From DASYXW01 sp035934405 (lineage in GTDB: Bacteria; Acidobacteriota; Terriglobia; UBA7540), in assembly GCA_035934405.1 (NCBI GenBank), contig DASYXW010000074.1, forward strand, positions 49,854 through 113,853: DNA of 64,000 nucleotides, in the 5' to 3' direction. Shown here in pieces: positions 40,409 through 49,327 of the stretch. Below the pieces are notes generated by a model, which worked only from the letters and a program-made list of their open reading frames with translations, was not told where the DNA came from and made no database searches. The translations under genes and the position numbers were made by a program. Within the stretch, counting starts at the first letter, position 1, and each line of letters starts with the position of its first letter.

Positions 40409-40718
40409 GTGTAGACATAGGCATCCCACAAATAGTTACCGGAGCAGAAGTTCGAAGGAACGATCACCACGGGGTAACACTTTGAACCGAAACCAGCCGC
40501 CTACGGCTCCACGCATGCAGACGGCGGCAGGCATCTCCGCCGAAGGGCTAACGCCCTGTGGCGGAGAATGTAAATGGAAGGGTTACTCCTCTATGGCCGG
40601 TATACATATCGCCGGGAGCCTAGCCTTGTCAAGAATTCTCTTGCGACGTGCGGGTCCAGCACTTCGTGGCGTTTCGCCGCTGACAACTACCCGAAAACAG
40701 AGTAAGGTGGTACGCGCT

Positions 40719-41744
40719 ATGAATGACTCCGACCCCAATACCGCTTCGACGAGTGGCCCTCAGCCGGCCGTCAGCAACTCCGCGGTCACCGGCCCTGGGC
40801 TGACGTCGCCGCCCGCGTCGTCGCTCATCCACCGCTTCTTTGTAGGGCCGAACGGAATCCGCGCCGGCTGGCGGTTCGCGATATTCCTGCTCCTGGCAAC
40901 CACCTTCGCGTTCGCGGTTCAGCTCTTGCTGCGTTTCGTACTCAGCGGATCGGCGGGCAAGCGGATCAATCCCGGTCTTGTCGGCCAGTTGGCCGGCGAA
41001 CCCTTGCTCTTTCTCGGCGTGCTGCTGGCGGCGCTGGTGATGGGTCGCTTCGAGCGCCGCACCCTGACGGACTACGGCCTGCCGGGCCGAGGCGCTTTTG
41101 GCGCGCAGTTCTGGCGGGGCGTGGTGTGGGGATTTCTGGCCCTGACGGTATTGCTGTTGCTCATCAAGCTCGGGCACGGCTTCGATTTCGGAACCCTGGC
41201 GTTGAGCGGCACGAAGATCGAACTGTGGGCGTCGCTCTGGGCGGTGAGCTTTCTGTTCGTCGGATTCTTCGAGGAGTTCCTGTTTCGGGGCTACGCCCTC
41301 TTTACCCTGTCGACGGGCATGGGATTCTGGCCGTCCGCCCTGCTGTTGTCGGCGGCTTTCGGCGCCGTCCATCTCTTCAACGGCGGTGAAGACTGGGCCG
41401 GCGCGCTTGCCGCCGGTCTCATCGGACTCTTCTTCTGCCTCACGCTGCGCCGCACCGGCAGCCTGTGGTTCGCCGTCGGACTGCACGCCGCCTGGGATTA
41501 CGCCGAGAGCTTTATATACGGCGTGCCGGACAGCGGCCAAATCTCGCCCGGACACCTGCTCAACGCCTCGTTTCACGGTCCCACCTGGCTTACCGGCGGG
41601 TCGGTGGGACCCGAAGGCAGCGCTTTCGTGTTTGTGATTATTGCGGCGCTGTTCATCATCTTTGCCGTGCTCTATCGCGGAGTGCGGTTCCCGCGAGCAG
41701 CGGTTGCTGGTAGCGCCGGGCTTCAACCCGGCATGCCGACCTGA
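40719..41744 (+). CDS. CPBP-family intramembrane metalloprotease
   Basis: A 341-residue membrane protein of the CAAX-protease/bacteriocin-processing family. The ATG at 40719 has AAGGTGG upstream; the frame continues to 40482 but with poor coding character. About eight membrane helices are visible. The catalytic motifs are FFEEFLFRGY (EExxxR), AFGAVHLFNGG (first His) and VGLHAAWDYAES (HxxxD-type). A Ser/Thr/Pro-rich cytoplasmic N-terminus of about 45 residues precedes the first helix. The last ten residues and the stop codon lie within a dispersed double-hairpin repeat. The substrate is unknown. Confidence 0.88.
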   Translation: MNDSDPNTASTSGPQPAVSNSAVTGPGLTSPPASSLIHRFFVGPNGIRAGWRFAIFLLLATTFAFAVQLLLRFVLSGSAGKRINPGLVGQLAGEPLLFLGVLLAALVMGRFERRTLTDYGLPGRGAFGAQFWRGVVWGFLALTVLLLLIKLGHGFDFGTLALSGTKIELWASLWAVSFLFVGFFEEFLFRGYALFTLSTGMGFWPSALLLSAAFGAVHLFNGGEDWAGALAAGLIGLFFCLTLRRTGSLWFAVGLHAAWDYAESFIYGVPDSGQISPGHLLNASFHGPTWLTGGSVGPEGSAFVFVIIAALFIIFAVLYRGVRFPRAAVAGSAGLQPGMPT

Positions 41745-41757
41745 AGGTCGGCGCTAC
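41710..41757. repeat. Dispersed double-hairpin repeat, copy 3, carrying stop codons of both flanking genes
   Basis: Forty-eight bases with perfect ends GTAGCGC/GCGCTAC enclosing hairpins CCGGG-CTTCAA-CCCGG and CCGACC-TGAA-GGTCGG. The CPBP protease TGA (41742-41744) lies inside it. The TAG of the opposing secreted-protein gene (41754-41756, minus strand) is part of its terminal GTAGCGC. Confidence 0.85.
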
Positions 41758-42317
41758 TTCACAACATTCAGTGTCACCTCGACCCTGGTCACGTGCCCGC
41801 TGACGGGGTCCGTCGCCAAAGCCGCTTGCGCCGTCCCGCCGTCACGCATGAGCAGGTATTGATTCACGCGCAACCCGCTGAACACCGGCTTTTCGCCGAA
41901 ACCTTCGCCCGGCTGCTTCTGGGGCGCATAGACGGCGCTCCGATTGGCGTTGAGGTCTACGAGGAAGCGGCCGTCTTCTCTCGGGCTCACGTTGCAGTCG
42001 ATATCCGTGCCCACGTCCTCGTACTCGGTGACCTCGGCGATGACGGGTTGCTGGCCGTGCTCCACCTGCCCCTGACGGATGGGGACGCGCAGTCCCATCC
42101 GCAAGGACGCCCGATTTACCGTGCGATCGGGGCTGGCGTTCACCGGCAGGACATACGGCAGACTGCTCACCTTCTTGCTGCCCTCGTACTCGGTGAATAC
42201 CACGGTGACCTTGACCGGCGTCATCGGCTGCTCCTTGCTTTTCTCCTGCGCTGCCAGTCCGCCGACGGCCAGAAGCGTTGCCGCAAGACATCCCGCTAAC
42301 CTGCGTGTCGTTTTCAT
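41754..42317 (-). CDS. Secreted protein of unknown function downstream of an ECF sigma/anti-sigma pair
   Basis: A 187-residue exported protein. The start at 42317 has AGAGGAG upstream and opens a signal peptide (RRLAGCLAATLLAVGGLAAQ). The mature part is beta-rich: VTVVFTEYEGSKKVSSLPYVLPV, LRMGLRVPI, VGTDIDCNVSPREDGRFLVDLN and GLRVNQYLLMRDG. Its organisation suggests a small beta-sandwich of the type seen in acidobacterial secreted proteins. As third gene after sigma and anti-sigma it may be a target of that regulatory pair. Its TAG is supplied by a dispersed repeat. Confidence 0.75.
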   Translation of the reverse strand: MKTTRRLAGCLAATLLAVGGLAAQEKSKEQPMTPVKVTVVFTEYEGSKKVSSLPYVLPVNASPDRTVNRASLRMGLRVPIRQGQVEHGQQPVIAEVTEYEDVGTDIDCNVSPREDGRFLVDLNANRSAVYAPQKQPGEGFGEKPVFSGLRVNQYLLMRDGGTAQAALATDPVSGHVTRVEVTLNVVK

Positions 42318-42370
42318 TTCTTCTCCTCTTTCGCTCGCCCGCCGTAACGGGCAGTTTGATTTCTCCGGCG

Positions 42371-43171
42371 TCACCTATCGCTCCTGTCCATCGCGTCGTC
42401 CGGCGCCGAGAGTGGCTGGAGTTCGGCGTCGAGTGGTGGGGTTTCGAGCGGCTTGATTTCGAGCGGTTTTGGCGCCAGCCCCGATGAGCCCGATGAGATT
42501 GGTGCCAGCCTCGATGAGATTGGGGCGAGCTCGCTCGCCGCCTCCGGGCCCCTTGCGACCACTGCTGCAAGCTCCCGATCGCTGACCCACACGCTGTTGT
42601 AAAGCTGCATGACCGCAGCCGCTTGTCGCTTCGGAACCAGGACTTCGAGGCCCGGCCCGGCGGCGGAGCGGCGGCGCCGATTGGCGGCCACTAAGAGGCG
42701 GCCTTGCGTCCTTCCCCTGGTAACTCCGGGCTTTTGATTCCGGACCTCGACCTGGCGCTGACGCCTGCCGCTTCGTGGTGCGGGATTGGTGCGCGTAACA
42801 GCGGATGCAACGTGCGCGCTGTGCTTTCTGCCTTCCGCCTTCTGCCTTCTGCCTACCCAGGCCGCGACCAGGAGACTGGCCGCCAGCACGCCCGCCGCGA
42901 CCGGTGCCCAGCCGGCCAGCCAGCTTCGGGGCCGTACTCGCTCCTTGAAGAGGCCGGCGCGGACGCCGGCCGCGAATCCCGGCGAGGGCTCAGCCGCGAG
43001 CGTCGCTCGGAGGCTACCGTCGATGGCGACAACGAGCGACTGCTCCCGCTCGAACGCCGCGCGGCACCGCGGGCACGCGGCGACGTGAGCTTTCAATTCA
43101 GGATGTCGCGCCGCGGCGGGTACTTCAGCTGCCGCGTCTTCAATCCACTCTTGGTAGCGTTCGCAATCCAT
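42371..43171 (-). CDS. Membrane anti-sigma factor with zinc-finger domain
   Basis: A 266-residue single-pass regulator. The N-terminal zinc-binding anti-sigma domain has HVAACPRCRAAF (H-x3-C-x2-C). One membrane helix is near residues 85-105 (LAGWAPVAAGVLAASLLVAAWVG). The C-terminal periplasmic part is low-complexity, with a basic stretch and Pro/Leu-rich near-repeats (LAPISS twice). The residues RRQKAEGRKHS are encoded by GCAGAAG-type heptamers (about 42825-42857). It begins 13 bases after the sigma factor gene and should sequester it at the membrane. Confidence 0.85.
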   Translation of the reverse strand: MDCERYQEWIEDAAAEVPAAARHPELKAHVAACPRCRAAFEREQSLVVAIDGSLRATLAAEPSPGFAAGVRAGLFKERVRPRSWLAGWAPVAAGVLAASLLVAAWVGRRQKAEGRKHSAHVASAVTRTNPAPRSGRRQRQVEVRNQKPGVTRGRTQGRLLVAANRRRRSAAGPGLEVLVPKRQAAAVMQLYNSVWVSDRELAAVVARGPEAASELAPISSRLAPISSGSSGLAPKPLEIKPLETPPLDAELQPLSAPDDAMDRSDR

Positions 43172-43184
43172 GGAAACCTCGCCT

Positions 43185-43733
43185 CTACGTCACGATTCCT
43201 CGCAGCTTCGCGGCCAGCCGTTTGCGGGCCGCAAACAATCGCGACCTTACGGTGCCCTCGCGGATGCCGAGCAGCTCAGCGGTTTCGCGCATGTCGTTGC
43301 CTTCGATCGCGGCTAGGATCAACACCTGGCGCAGTTTTTCCGGCAGCTCGTCGATGGCCTGGTTGAGCCGCTCCTGGAACTCCCGCGCCGCCGCCGCGTC
43401 CTCGACGCTCGAGGGCCGTGGAAAGTCCGCCGCCCGCAGTTCGCGCTGCTCGCGGCGGCCCGCCGACCGCAGCCGGTCGATCGCCAGCCGCCAGGCAGTC
43501 CGGCTGAGCCAGGCGCGGAAGCGCTCGCGGTCGCGCAGACGGCCGAAGTTCTGGTAAGCCTTGACGAAGGCCTCTTGCGCCACGTCCTCGGCGTCGGCCG
43601 CGTTGTGCAGAACACCCAGCGCCACGCGGAAGGCCAGGCGGGACGAGTCCGCGAGGCGCGCTTCGAACTCCCGCTCGAGCGAGACATCGGCCGTCACAGC
43701 AACTTCCAAAAGTGTGTCCACCAGCGCATCCAC
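43185..43733 (-). CDS. ECF-family RNA polymerase sigma factor
   Basis: A 182-residue sigma-70 family factor with regions 2 and 4 only. Region 2 is FRVALGVLHNAADAEDVAQEAFVKAYQNFGRLRDRERFRAWLSRTAWRLAIDRLR. Region 4 is IDELPEKLRQVLILAAIEGNDMRETAELLGIREGTVRSRLFAARKRL. It is followed 13 bases later by an anti-sigma factor and then a secreted protein, a common ECF operon form. The signal and regulon are unknown. Confidence 0.93.
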   Translation of the reverse strand: MDALVDTLLEVAVTADVSLEREFEARLADSSRLAFRVALGVLHNAADAEDVAQEAFVKAYQNFGRLRDRERFRAWLSRTAWRLAIDRLRSAGRREQRELRAADFPRPSSVEDAAAAREFQERLNQAIDELPEKLRQVLILAAIEGNDMRETAELLGIREGTVRSRLFAARKRLAAKLRGIVT

Positions 43734-43846
43734 TGCGGCACCACTACAGAAGACGGCGCCGAGGCAAGGTCAGTTCACGAATTTTGCTGTGCGTGGAGTT
43801 GGACGGAGCCGGCGGGTTCAGGGAAGCAAAGCAAGAACAGGCTTAA

Positions 43847-43937
43847 CACAGAGGCACAGAGAAAAGCAGAGGGCAGAGTTGACATCTCGTTGGCGCATTG
43901 GCCTTGTGGCTTTTCTCTGTGTCTTTGTGCCTCTGCG
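43847..43937. repeat. CACAGAGG-type octamer pair forming an inverted repeat
   Basis: CACAGAGAAAAGC (43855-43867) pairs perfectly with 43909-43921, and flanking CACAGAGGCA and GTGCCTCTG text extends the similarity. It lies in the 548-base spacer between the divergent sigma factor and permease genes. The rest of that spacer (43734-44281) shows no other gene. Confidence 0.65.
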
Positions 43938-44281
43938 GTGAGTCTCGCTATTCGCTAGGCTCTCAAAGTAGGCTAGCTCCCTCGAGGTTTGGTGGAACAT
44001 GATATACCCAAGTTAGTGGATTATCAAGTTAATTAATTCTGAGTTTAGGACTCGTGGCATCGGAGCGGGCCGTAATCGCAGACATCAAAAGGCGATGTCT
44101 GCGCCACCCGCGGCGCTACAACGTCCAAACTGGACCACCACCAATTTGAAAACCCTCTTCCCTTGCGGCAGGGTCTATGCGATACTGGCCGAGATTGTCC
44201 GGGGGGCCAGCAGCCCTCTCTTCGCATGATTTTCCGGTATCAAGCACTCCACCGTCCGGTCAAGGTCCCAGACCAACATCC

Positions 44282-46570
44282 ATGGCAAGCTCTACTCAAC
44301 CGCCGCAAGTAAACGGGTCCGCGCTGCCAAAGGTCCTTGTGGCCTCCACCGCCATGTTGTCGTTCATCTCCTTCTGGCGGGCGGCCGCGATCGTCCTTAA
44401 TGACCTCGCCTCTTCGGCTTACTACGCCGGCGGCATCGCCGAAGGCGCGGTCGGCAAGGCGGCGCCCTGGTTCATCCTCGGCGTGATGCTCTTTTCCTAC
44501 GCCGTGCGCTCCGTCTACATCGAGAGCTGTGGGATGTTTGTGCGCGGCGGCGTCTACCGCGTGGTGAAGGAAGCCATGGGCGGGACGCTGGCCAAGTTCT
44601 CGGTTTCCGCCCTGATGTTCGATTACATCCTGACGGGTCCCATCAGCGGCGTGGCGGCGGGCCAATACCTGGTAGGTTTCCTGAACGAATTGCTGCACTA
44701 CGCGCGCCTCAATATCAACCTGCCTCTCAACTCCACTTCGGCGGTCTTCGCGGCTTTGGTCACGCTCTATTTCTGGTGGCAGAACATCAAGGGGATTCCG
44801 GAGTCGAGCGACAAGGCGCTGAAGATCATGAAAGTCACCACCGTCATGGTGCTCCTCATGCTCGGCTGGTGCAGCTATACGGTCTACGTCCACTGGGGCC
44901 AGATTCATCTCCCGCCCTGGCCGGCGCCGCACAACCTCAACTTCGAGCCCTGGACCCGAGGCGTCACGGGCGTCCCCGACCCGCTCGGCTGGCTTCGTCA
45001 CACCAACCTGGCGCACACCATCGGGCTTATCGGCATCTTCATCGCCCTGGGCCACTCAGTCCTGGCCATGAGCGGCGAAGAAACCCTGGCCCAGGTGTAC
45101 CGCGAGATTGAGAGCCCCAAGCTCAAGAACCTGGAAAAGACCGGCTTTGTGATTTTCATTTACAGCCTGGTCTTCACCTCGGCGGTCTCCTTCTTCGCCG
45201 TGATGCTCATCCCCGACGCCGTGCGCCCGCAGTATTACAGCAACCTCATCAGCGGCCTGGCGCGCAACGTCGTGGGACCTCACGTGTACCGCGTGGCCTT
45301 TGAAGGGTTCGTGGTGCTGGTCGGCATCCTGATTCTCGCTGGCGCCGTCAACACCGCCATCGTGGGCTCAAACGGCGTGTTGAATCGAGTTTCCGAAGAC
45401 GGCGTGCTGGCAGACTGGTTCCGGCGGCCTCATCCCCGCTTCGGCACCTCGCACCGCATCATCAACATGGTGGTCGTCCTGCAACTCATCACCATCTTCA
45501 TCAGCCGCGGCAACGTGGATTTCCTCGGCAACCTTTACGCCTTCGGCGTGATCTGGAGCTTCGCCATGAAGGGGCTCGCCGTCCTGGTGCTGCGCTACAC
45601 CGAGCCGGAAAACCAGCGCCTGTTCCGCGTGCCCGGGAACCCCAAGCTCTTCGGGATCGAGTTTCCCATCGGTCTGGGATTGATTACCCTCGTCCTGTTC
45701 GGCATCGCCATTGTGAACCTCTTCACCAAGCCGGACGCTACCATCTCCGGCCTCGCGTTCTCAGGAGCGCTCTTTGCCGTGTTCACCGTCTCAGAGAGCG
45801 TTTCACGTCGCCGCGGCCTGGCCCATCCTGAGACCGACGAGTTTCACCTGGTCTCGGGTGAAGAGATCACCCCAAAGACCCTCGGCGTCCGCCCCCGCAA
45901 TATCCTGGTTCTGGCTCGCGATTACAACACCCTCTACAACCTTGAGTCCGTGCTGCATCGCGTGAACCCCGCCAAGCAGGACGTGGTGCTGCTGCACGTC
46001 CACGTGTTGATGCGATCGGGCTCCGGCGAGCACGGTCTCGAGCCCGAGCAACTTTTTGCCACCACCGAGCAGTTGCTATTCTCGAACGCGCTGAAGCTGG
46101 CGGAAAAGAACGGCAAGACCATCAAGCTCTGCCAGGTGGCTGCCAACGACGTGTGGGACGGTATCCTGCGCTCGGCGCAGTCCTTGCAGTCTGCTACCTT
46201 GGTCCTCGGACTTTCGGCGAAAATGCCGGCCGAAGAGGAAGCTCGCCTGGCCGGCCTCGCCTGGGAGCGCCTGCCGCAGCCGCGTCCTCAACTCACCCTC
46301 GAGATTCATTCCCCCGGCGGCCAGGAGTGGATCAAGTATCTCGGCCCGCACGAGCCTCGCCTCACCCCCAACGAACTCAACCTGCTGCACAGTCTGTGGC
46401 TGCGCTTCAGCGAGGACGTCAAGCCCGAAAACCTGCGCCACCACGACCTCGTCCACTTTGCGCTCAACGAGGTGTTGAAGGAAATCGACGAGGGCAAAGA
46501 GCCGGAAATGGCCCAAAGACTGAAAGACCACCTGCGGGAGATTAAGGCGCGGCGCGTGCCGCACTTGTGA
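44282..46570 (+). CDS. APC-superfamily permease with C-terminal universal-stress-like domain
   Basis: A 762-residue transporter. Residues ~15-490 hold about 12 membrane helices of the amino acid-polyamine-organocation superfamily (SFWRAAAIVLNDLASSAYYAGGIAE, GMFVRGGVYRVVKEAMGG, ILAGAVNTAIVGSNGVLNRVSEDGVL). The remaining ~250 residues are soluble. RNILVLARDYNTLYNLESVLHRV followed by DVVLLHVHVL and ATLVLGLSAKMPAEEEARLAG resembles a universal stress protein (UspA-like) domain, which in fused transporters can bind nucleotides and gate transport. The ATG at 44282 is chosen by protein shape; an in-frame ATG at 44177 is possible. It overlaps the convergent BNR-repeat gene by 29 bases. Confidence 0.85.
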   Translation: MASSTQPPQVNGSALPKVLVASTAMLSFISFWRAAAIVLNDLASSAYYAGGIAEGAVGKAAPWFILGVMLFSYAVRSVYIESCGMFVRGGVYRVVKEAMGGTLAKFSVSALMFDYILTGPISGVAAGQYLVGFLNELLHYARLNINLPLNSTSAVFAALVTLYFWWQNIKGIPESSDKALKIMKVTTVMVLLMLGWCSYTVYVHWGQIHLPPWPAPHNLNFEPWTRGVTGVPDPLGWLRHTNLAHTIGLIGIFIALGHSVLAMSGEETLAQVYREIESPKLKNLEKTGFVIFIYSLVFTSAVSFFAVMLIPDAVRPQYYSNLISGLARNVVGPHVYRVAFEGFVVLVGILILAGAVNTAIVGSNGVLNRVSEDGVLADWFRRPHPRFGTSHRIINMVVVLQLITIFISRGNVDFLGNLYAFGVIWSFAMKGLAVLVLRYTEPENQRLFRVPGNPKLFGIEFPIGLGLITLVLFGIAIVNLFTKPDATISGLAFSGALFAVFTVSESVSRRRGLAHPETDEFHLVSGEEITPKTLGVRPRNILVLARDYNTLYNLESVLHRVNPAKQDVVLLHVHVLMRSGSGEHGLEPEQLFATTEQLLFSNALKLAEKNGKTIKLCQVAANDVWDGILRSAQSLQSATLVLGLSAKMPAEEEARLAGLAWERLPQPRPQLTLEIHSPGGQEWIKYLGPHEPRLTPNELNLLHSLWLRFSEDVKPENLRHHDLVHFALNEVLKEIDEGKEPEMAQRLKDHLREIKARRVPHL

Positions 46571-48026
46571 AGTCTGCAACCCCAACCCGCACCCGGGTGC
46601 GGCGATGCGGCGCCACCGCTGCCCGGTTTTTACCGTGCTTCTTTCCGTGGCCCTCTTGGCGCGCCGCCTCTTCCGCCCAGATGCCGTAGACGCGGCCGCC
46701 GTAAGTGGCGATGCCGGTATAGTCCCCGATAAAGTCTCCTTCGGCGTCGAACGGTTTGTCGGTCCAGGCATAGTTCGTGAACTGCCGCCCGCCGTCGGTC
46801 GAGCGCGCCAGAGTCACCGTCGCGCTGTGGTTCGCCAGGTCGCCGCGGCGGTCGTAGAAGATCACGTTGGCGCTGCCGTCAGTAGGGTCCACCGCCAGCC
46901 ACTGGAAGAACTGGTCGGCGCCGTTGTGGATGTCGTCGGAGTTGACGCGCACCGCCGGCGACCACGTCGCGCCCAGGTCGGCGGAGGCGGCGCAAAACAC
47001 GTCCACGTCGCCGTTGCGGTAATCGCTCCAGGTAACGTAGAGCTTGCCGCCACGGGCATACCCAGTGGGCCCAGTGGGCTCAGGGGGCTCAGCAGGCGGG
47101 CCGGGGCGCGGGTCAATGGCAATCTCTGGAAAGCCGTTGGCGCGGTCCACGTCCGACACTTTGAAATAGGGCGGGGCCACGTCCACGACGTTGCGCGTGG
47201 GCGCGAAGCTCTTGCCACCGTCACGGGACTCGGTGAAGACCACATGGCTGCCGTCGGCCCACACCACGTAGAGCGCGCCGTCCGGCCCCACCGCGCCGGT
47301 AAATCCTTCTACCGACCCGTTGTCGTCACGCGGCAAGCCTTCGTGCGTGCTGATCTCCATGGGCGCGTCCCAGGTCTCGCCGCCGTCAGTCGAGCGCGAG
47401 AAGAGAATCACGGACTTCGCCAGGCTGAATTCCGTCCAGCCGACGTAGAGATTGCCCGCATATGGCCCGCTGGTATCGTCAGCCACCACATACGGCTTGT
47501 CTTCAAAAAGGCCAAGGCCCGGCTCGGTGGCGTGCGCGATGACGGTGATTTCCTTCTTCTCCCAAGTCTTGCCTCCATCGAGCGACCGCCGGATAAAGAT
47601 GCCGTTGCGCGTGGCGTTGTGGGCCCAGTAGTTTTCCGTGCCGAGCTGGTCGAAGGCGATGTAGCACAGAATGGCGTGGCCGCGACGGTCGTAAGCCACC
47701 GACACGTCGCCGGAAACGCGGTAGTTGTGCGACGCCGTGCCGGAAGCGGTCTTCCAGGTGCGACCTCCGTCCTCAGAGTATGCAACGCTTGCCGGCACCT
47801 GCCAAGCCGCGACCACTTGCCGCGGGTTCGCGGGATTCACCGCGATCGAAGGCTCGTTAAAGAAGCCTGGCTTCGCGGTGAGGTCGATCACTTGCCCGCC
47901 TGGCGCGGCCGGCAGGTTCTGTGCGGGCGCTGGGGCCGCCGACACCGCCAACCCAATCAGCCCAATAAAAACGGGCGCGTACGCCATCAGCCCGGTTCTC
48001 AGCTTCGAAACGATTGTAAGGCTCAT
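46542..48026 (-). CDS. Secreted BNR/sialidase-like beta-propeller protein
   Basis: A 494-residue exported protein with a signal peptide (APVFIGLIGLAVSAAPAPAQ). Asp-box (BNR) repeats are evident: YSEDGGRTW, SLDGGKTWEKK, STDGGETWDAP, ESRDGGKSF, SADLGATWSPA and STDGGRQF, consistent with a six-bladed propeller. It has Asp-box repeats, but the arginine triad of true sialidases is not clear, so enzymatic activity is unproven. The C-terminal ~40 residues are basic and probably unstructured. Its 3' end overlaps the permease gene on the other strand. A dispersed repeat lies 40 bases upstream of its start. Confidence 0.85.
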   Translation of the reverse strand: MSLTIVSKLRTGLMAYAPVFIGLIGLAVSAAPAPAQNLPAAPGGQVIDLTAKPGFFNEPSIAVNPANPRQVVAAWQVPASVAYSEDGGRTWKTASGTASHNYRVSGDVSVAYDRRGHAILCYIAFDQLGTENYWAHNATRNGIFIRRSLDGGKTWEKKEITVIAHATEPGLGLFEDKPYVVADDTSGPYAGNLYVGWTEFSLAKSVILFSRSTDGGETWDAPMEISTHEGLPRDDNGSVEGFTGAVGPDGALYVVWADGSHVVFTESRDGGKSFAPTRNVVDVAPPYFKVSDVDRANGFPEIAIDPRPGPPAEPPEPTGPTGYARGGKLYVTWSDYRNGDVDVFCAASADLGATWSPAVRVNSDDIHNGADQFFQWLAVDPTDGSANVIFYDRRGDLANHSATVTLARSTDGGRQFTNYAWTDKPFDAEGDFIGDYTGIATYGGRVYGIWAEEAARQEGHGKKHGKNRAAVAPHRRTRVRVGVADFTSAARAAP

Positions 48027-48066
48027 GAGGCTCCTTGGACACCCAATGCCACGCCCTCGCTATCCC

Positions 48067-48126
48067 GTAGCGCCGCCATCCTGGCGGCATCGGGAAGGAA
48101 TAATGCCGGCTGGAAGCCGGCGCTAC
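48067..48126. repeat. Dispersed double-hairpin repeat, copy 4, carrying the EamA stop codon
   Basis: Sixty bases with ends GTAGCGCCG/CGGCGCTAC enclosing hairpins CCGCCA-TCC-TGGCGG and GCCGGC-TGGAA-GCCGGC. The TAG of the EamA transporter gene (48123-48125, minus strand) is part of its terminal GTAGCGC. Confidence 0.82.
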
Positions 48127-49112
48127 ATCGGCGAACCTGCGCTCGCTCGCTTCGCTTCCTGCCGCTGAAAAACCTGCGTCAAGGTTACGCCGAGGCAAAT
48201 CAGCAGCACGCCCGCGAGCATCCACAGGTCCAGGTATTCGTGCAGGACGAAATGGGCGAAAAGCGCGGCCACCAGCGGCGTGAGCGACGAAAAAGCGTAA
48301 ACACGCGCCACCTCCATCAGCCGCAGCGCCGTAAAGATGCAGTAGATGGCGATGACGCCCGACAGCACGCCGCTCGAGAGAAAGTTCAGCAGGGTGCGCG
48401 CCGGAGTGGTGATCAGCAGTCCAAGGCGTCCAAAGGCGACGAGCCCCCCGAGACCCACGGCGCAGCTCGTCACAAACTGCAGCAGGATGGCGGTGGATTG
48501 ATGCGCGCCGCGCAACTGGCCATGGCGCCACAAGACGCCCGAGACCCCGTAGGTGACGGCGGCGAGCGCCGCAAGCGGCATCGCCCAATACCAGCCGGCA
48601 GTCAGCGGTTTGCCGCGGAGTTGGCCGAGCACCAGAGCAATGAGCCCGAGCGCAATCAGACCCCAGCCGACCAGCAGAAAGCCGCGCAGCTTCTCGCCCA
48701 GAAAGAACCACGCCACCAGGGTTCCCCAAATGACCCAGGTCTCGAGCACCGGCACGGTAAGGATGACCCCGCCCACCTGCATCGCGAAGTAGTAGATGAA
48801 AAGGCCGAGCGTCGAGAGAACTCCCGCCCAAACAAAGGGCAGAATGGCGCGCTGACCAATGAAGCGGTCCGAACCGGGCAGAAGCTGGTTGAGTGTGTGG
48901 TTCTTCCAGACGAGGACGATTCCCAGCACGAGGCTTGGCAATCCGCGCAGGAACGGCCCCAGCAGCGGGTCCGATTGTGTCACGGCCACCCGGTCAAAGA
49001 GATTCGCCGCCGCGTATCCCAGCGCCGACCCCAGCGCCCAGAGTTCGGCCCGACCCCGCGCAGCGCCATGCGCAGAAGTTTGGGTCTCGTTATCGTTAGC
49101 GACTCTCGGCAT
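48123..49112 (-). CDS. EamA-family (DMT) transporter
   Basis: A 329-residue inner-membrane protein with about ten helices arranged as two EamA repeats. The first repeat is ALGSALGYAAANLFDRVAV through LIALGLIALVLGQL; the second is MPLAALAAVTYGVSGVLWRHGQL through LAGVLLICLGVTLTQVF. FLGEKL and the mirrored LHEYL near the end of each repeat are the usual conserved spots. The cytoplasmic N-terminus is polar (VANDNETQTSAHG). Transport substrate is unknown. Its stop codon lies in a dispersed repeat. Confidence 0.88.
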   Translation of the reverse strand: MPRVANDNETQTSAHGAARGRAELWALGSALGYAAANLFDRVAVTQSDPLLGPFLRGLPSLVLGIVLVWKNHTLNQLLPGSDRFIGQRAILPFVWAGVLSTLGLFIYYFAMQVGGVILTVPVLETWVIWGTLVAWFFLGEKLRGFLLVGWGLIALGLIALVLGQLRGKPLTAGWYWAMPLAALAAVTYGVSGVLWRHGQLRGAHQSTAILLQFVTSCAVGLGGLVAFGRLGLLITTPARTLLNFLSSGVLSGVIAIYCIFTALRLMEVARVYAFSSLTPLVAALFAHFVLHEYLDLWMLAGVLLICLGVTLTQVFQRQEAKRASAGSPM

Positions 49113-49178
49113 GAGTTAGCCCGCAATTATAGAGGGTTCGCGGGCGATGTCCAATCGAATGTGACGAGCCACGCCTGC

Positions 49179-49261
49179 TTGGCGCCTTTGCGTCTTTGCG
49201 TGAGAAGCTTTCTTGCCCATGAAGAACATACATCCTCACGCCAAGGCGCGAAGACGCCAGG
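49179..49261. repeat. TTTGCGTC-type octamer repeat pair
   Basis: CTTGGCGCCTTTGCGTC followed by a second TTTGCGTG unit and AG (49179-49204), with a reverse-complement-like arm CTCACGCCAAGGCGCGAAG.. at 49235-49261. It lies in the spacer between the EamA gene and the FMN riboswitch. The same octamer style occurs in spacers of many unrelated bacteria. Confidence 0.6.
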
Positions 49262-49327
49262 CCTCGCAGAGAATAGGGTCTGAATCCTTGTGCCTTTGCA
49301 CGCTGCCGTTCGGTGCGGCGGTCGCCG

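Noticed and set aside
40482..40718. N-terminal extension of the CPBP protease to 40482
   Set aside because: The extension lacks coding character and a ribosome binding site, while ATG 40719 has AAGGTGG upstream.
46605..49283. An 892-codon plus-strand open frame
   Set aside because: It lies antisense to the BNR-repeat and EamA genes and includes spacer repeats; its composition is that of a shadow frame.
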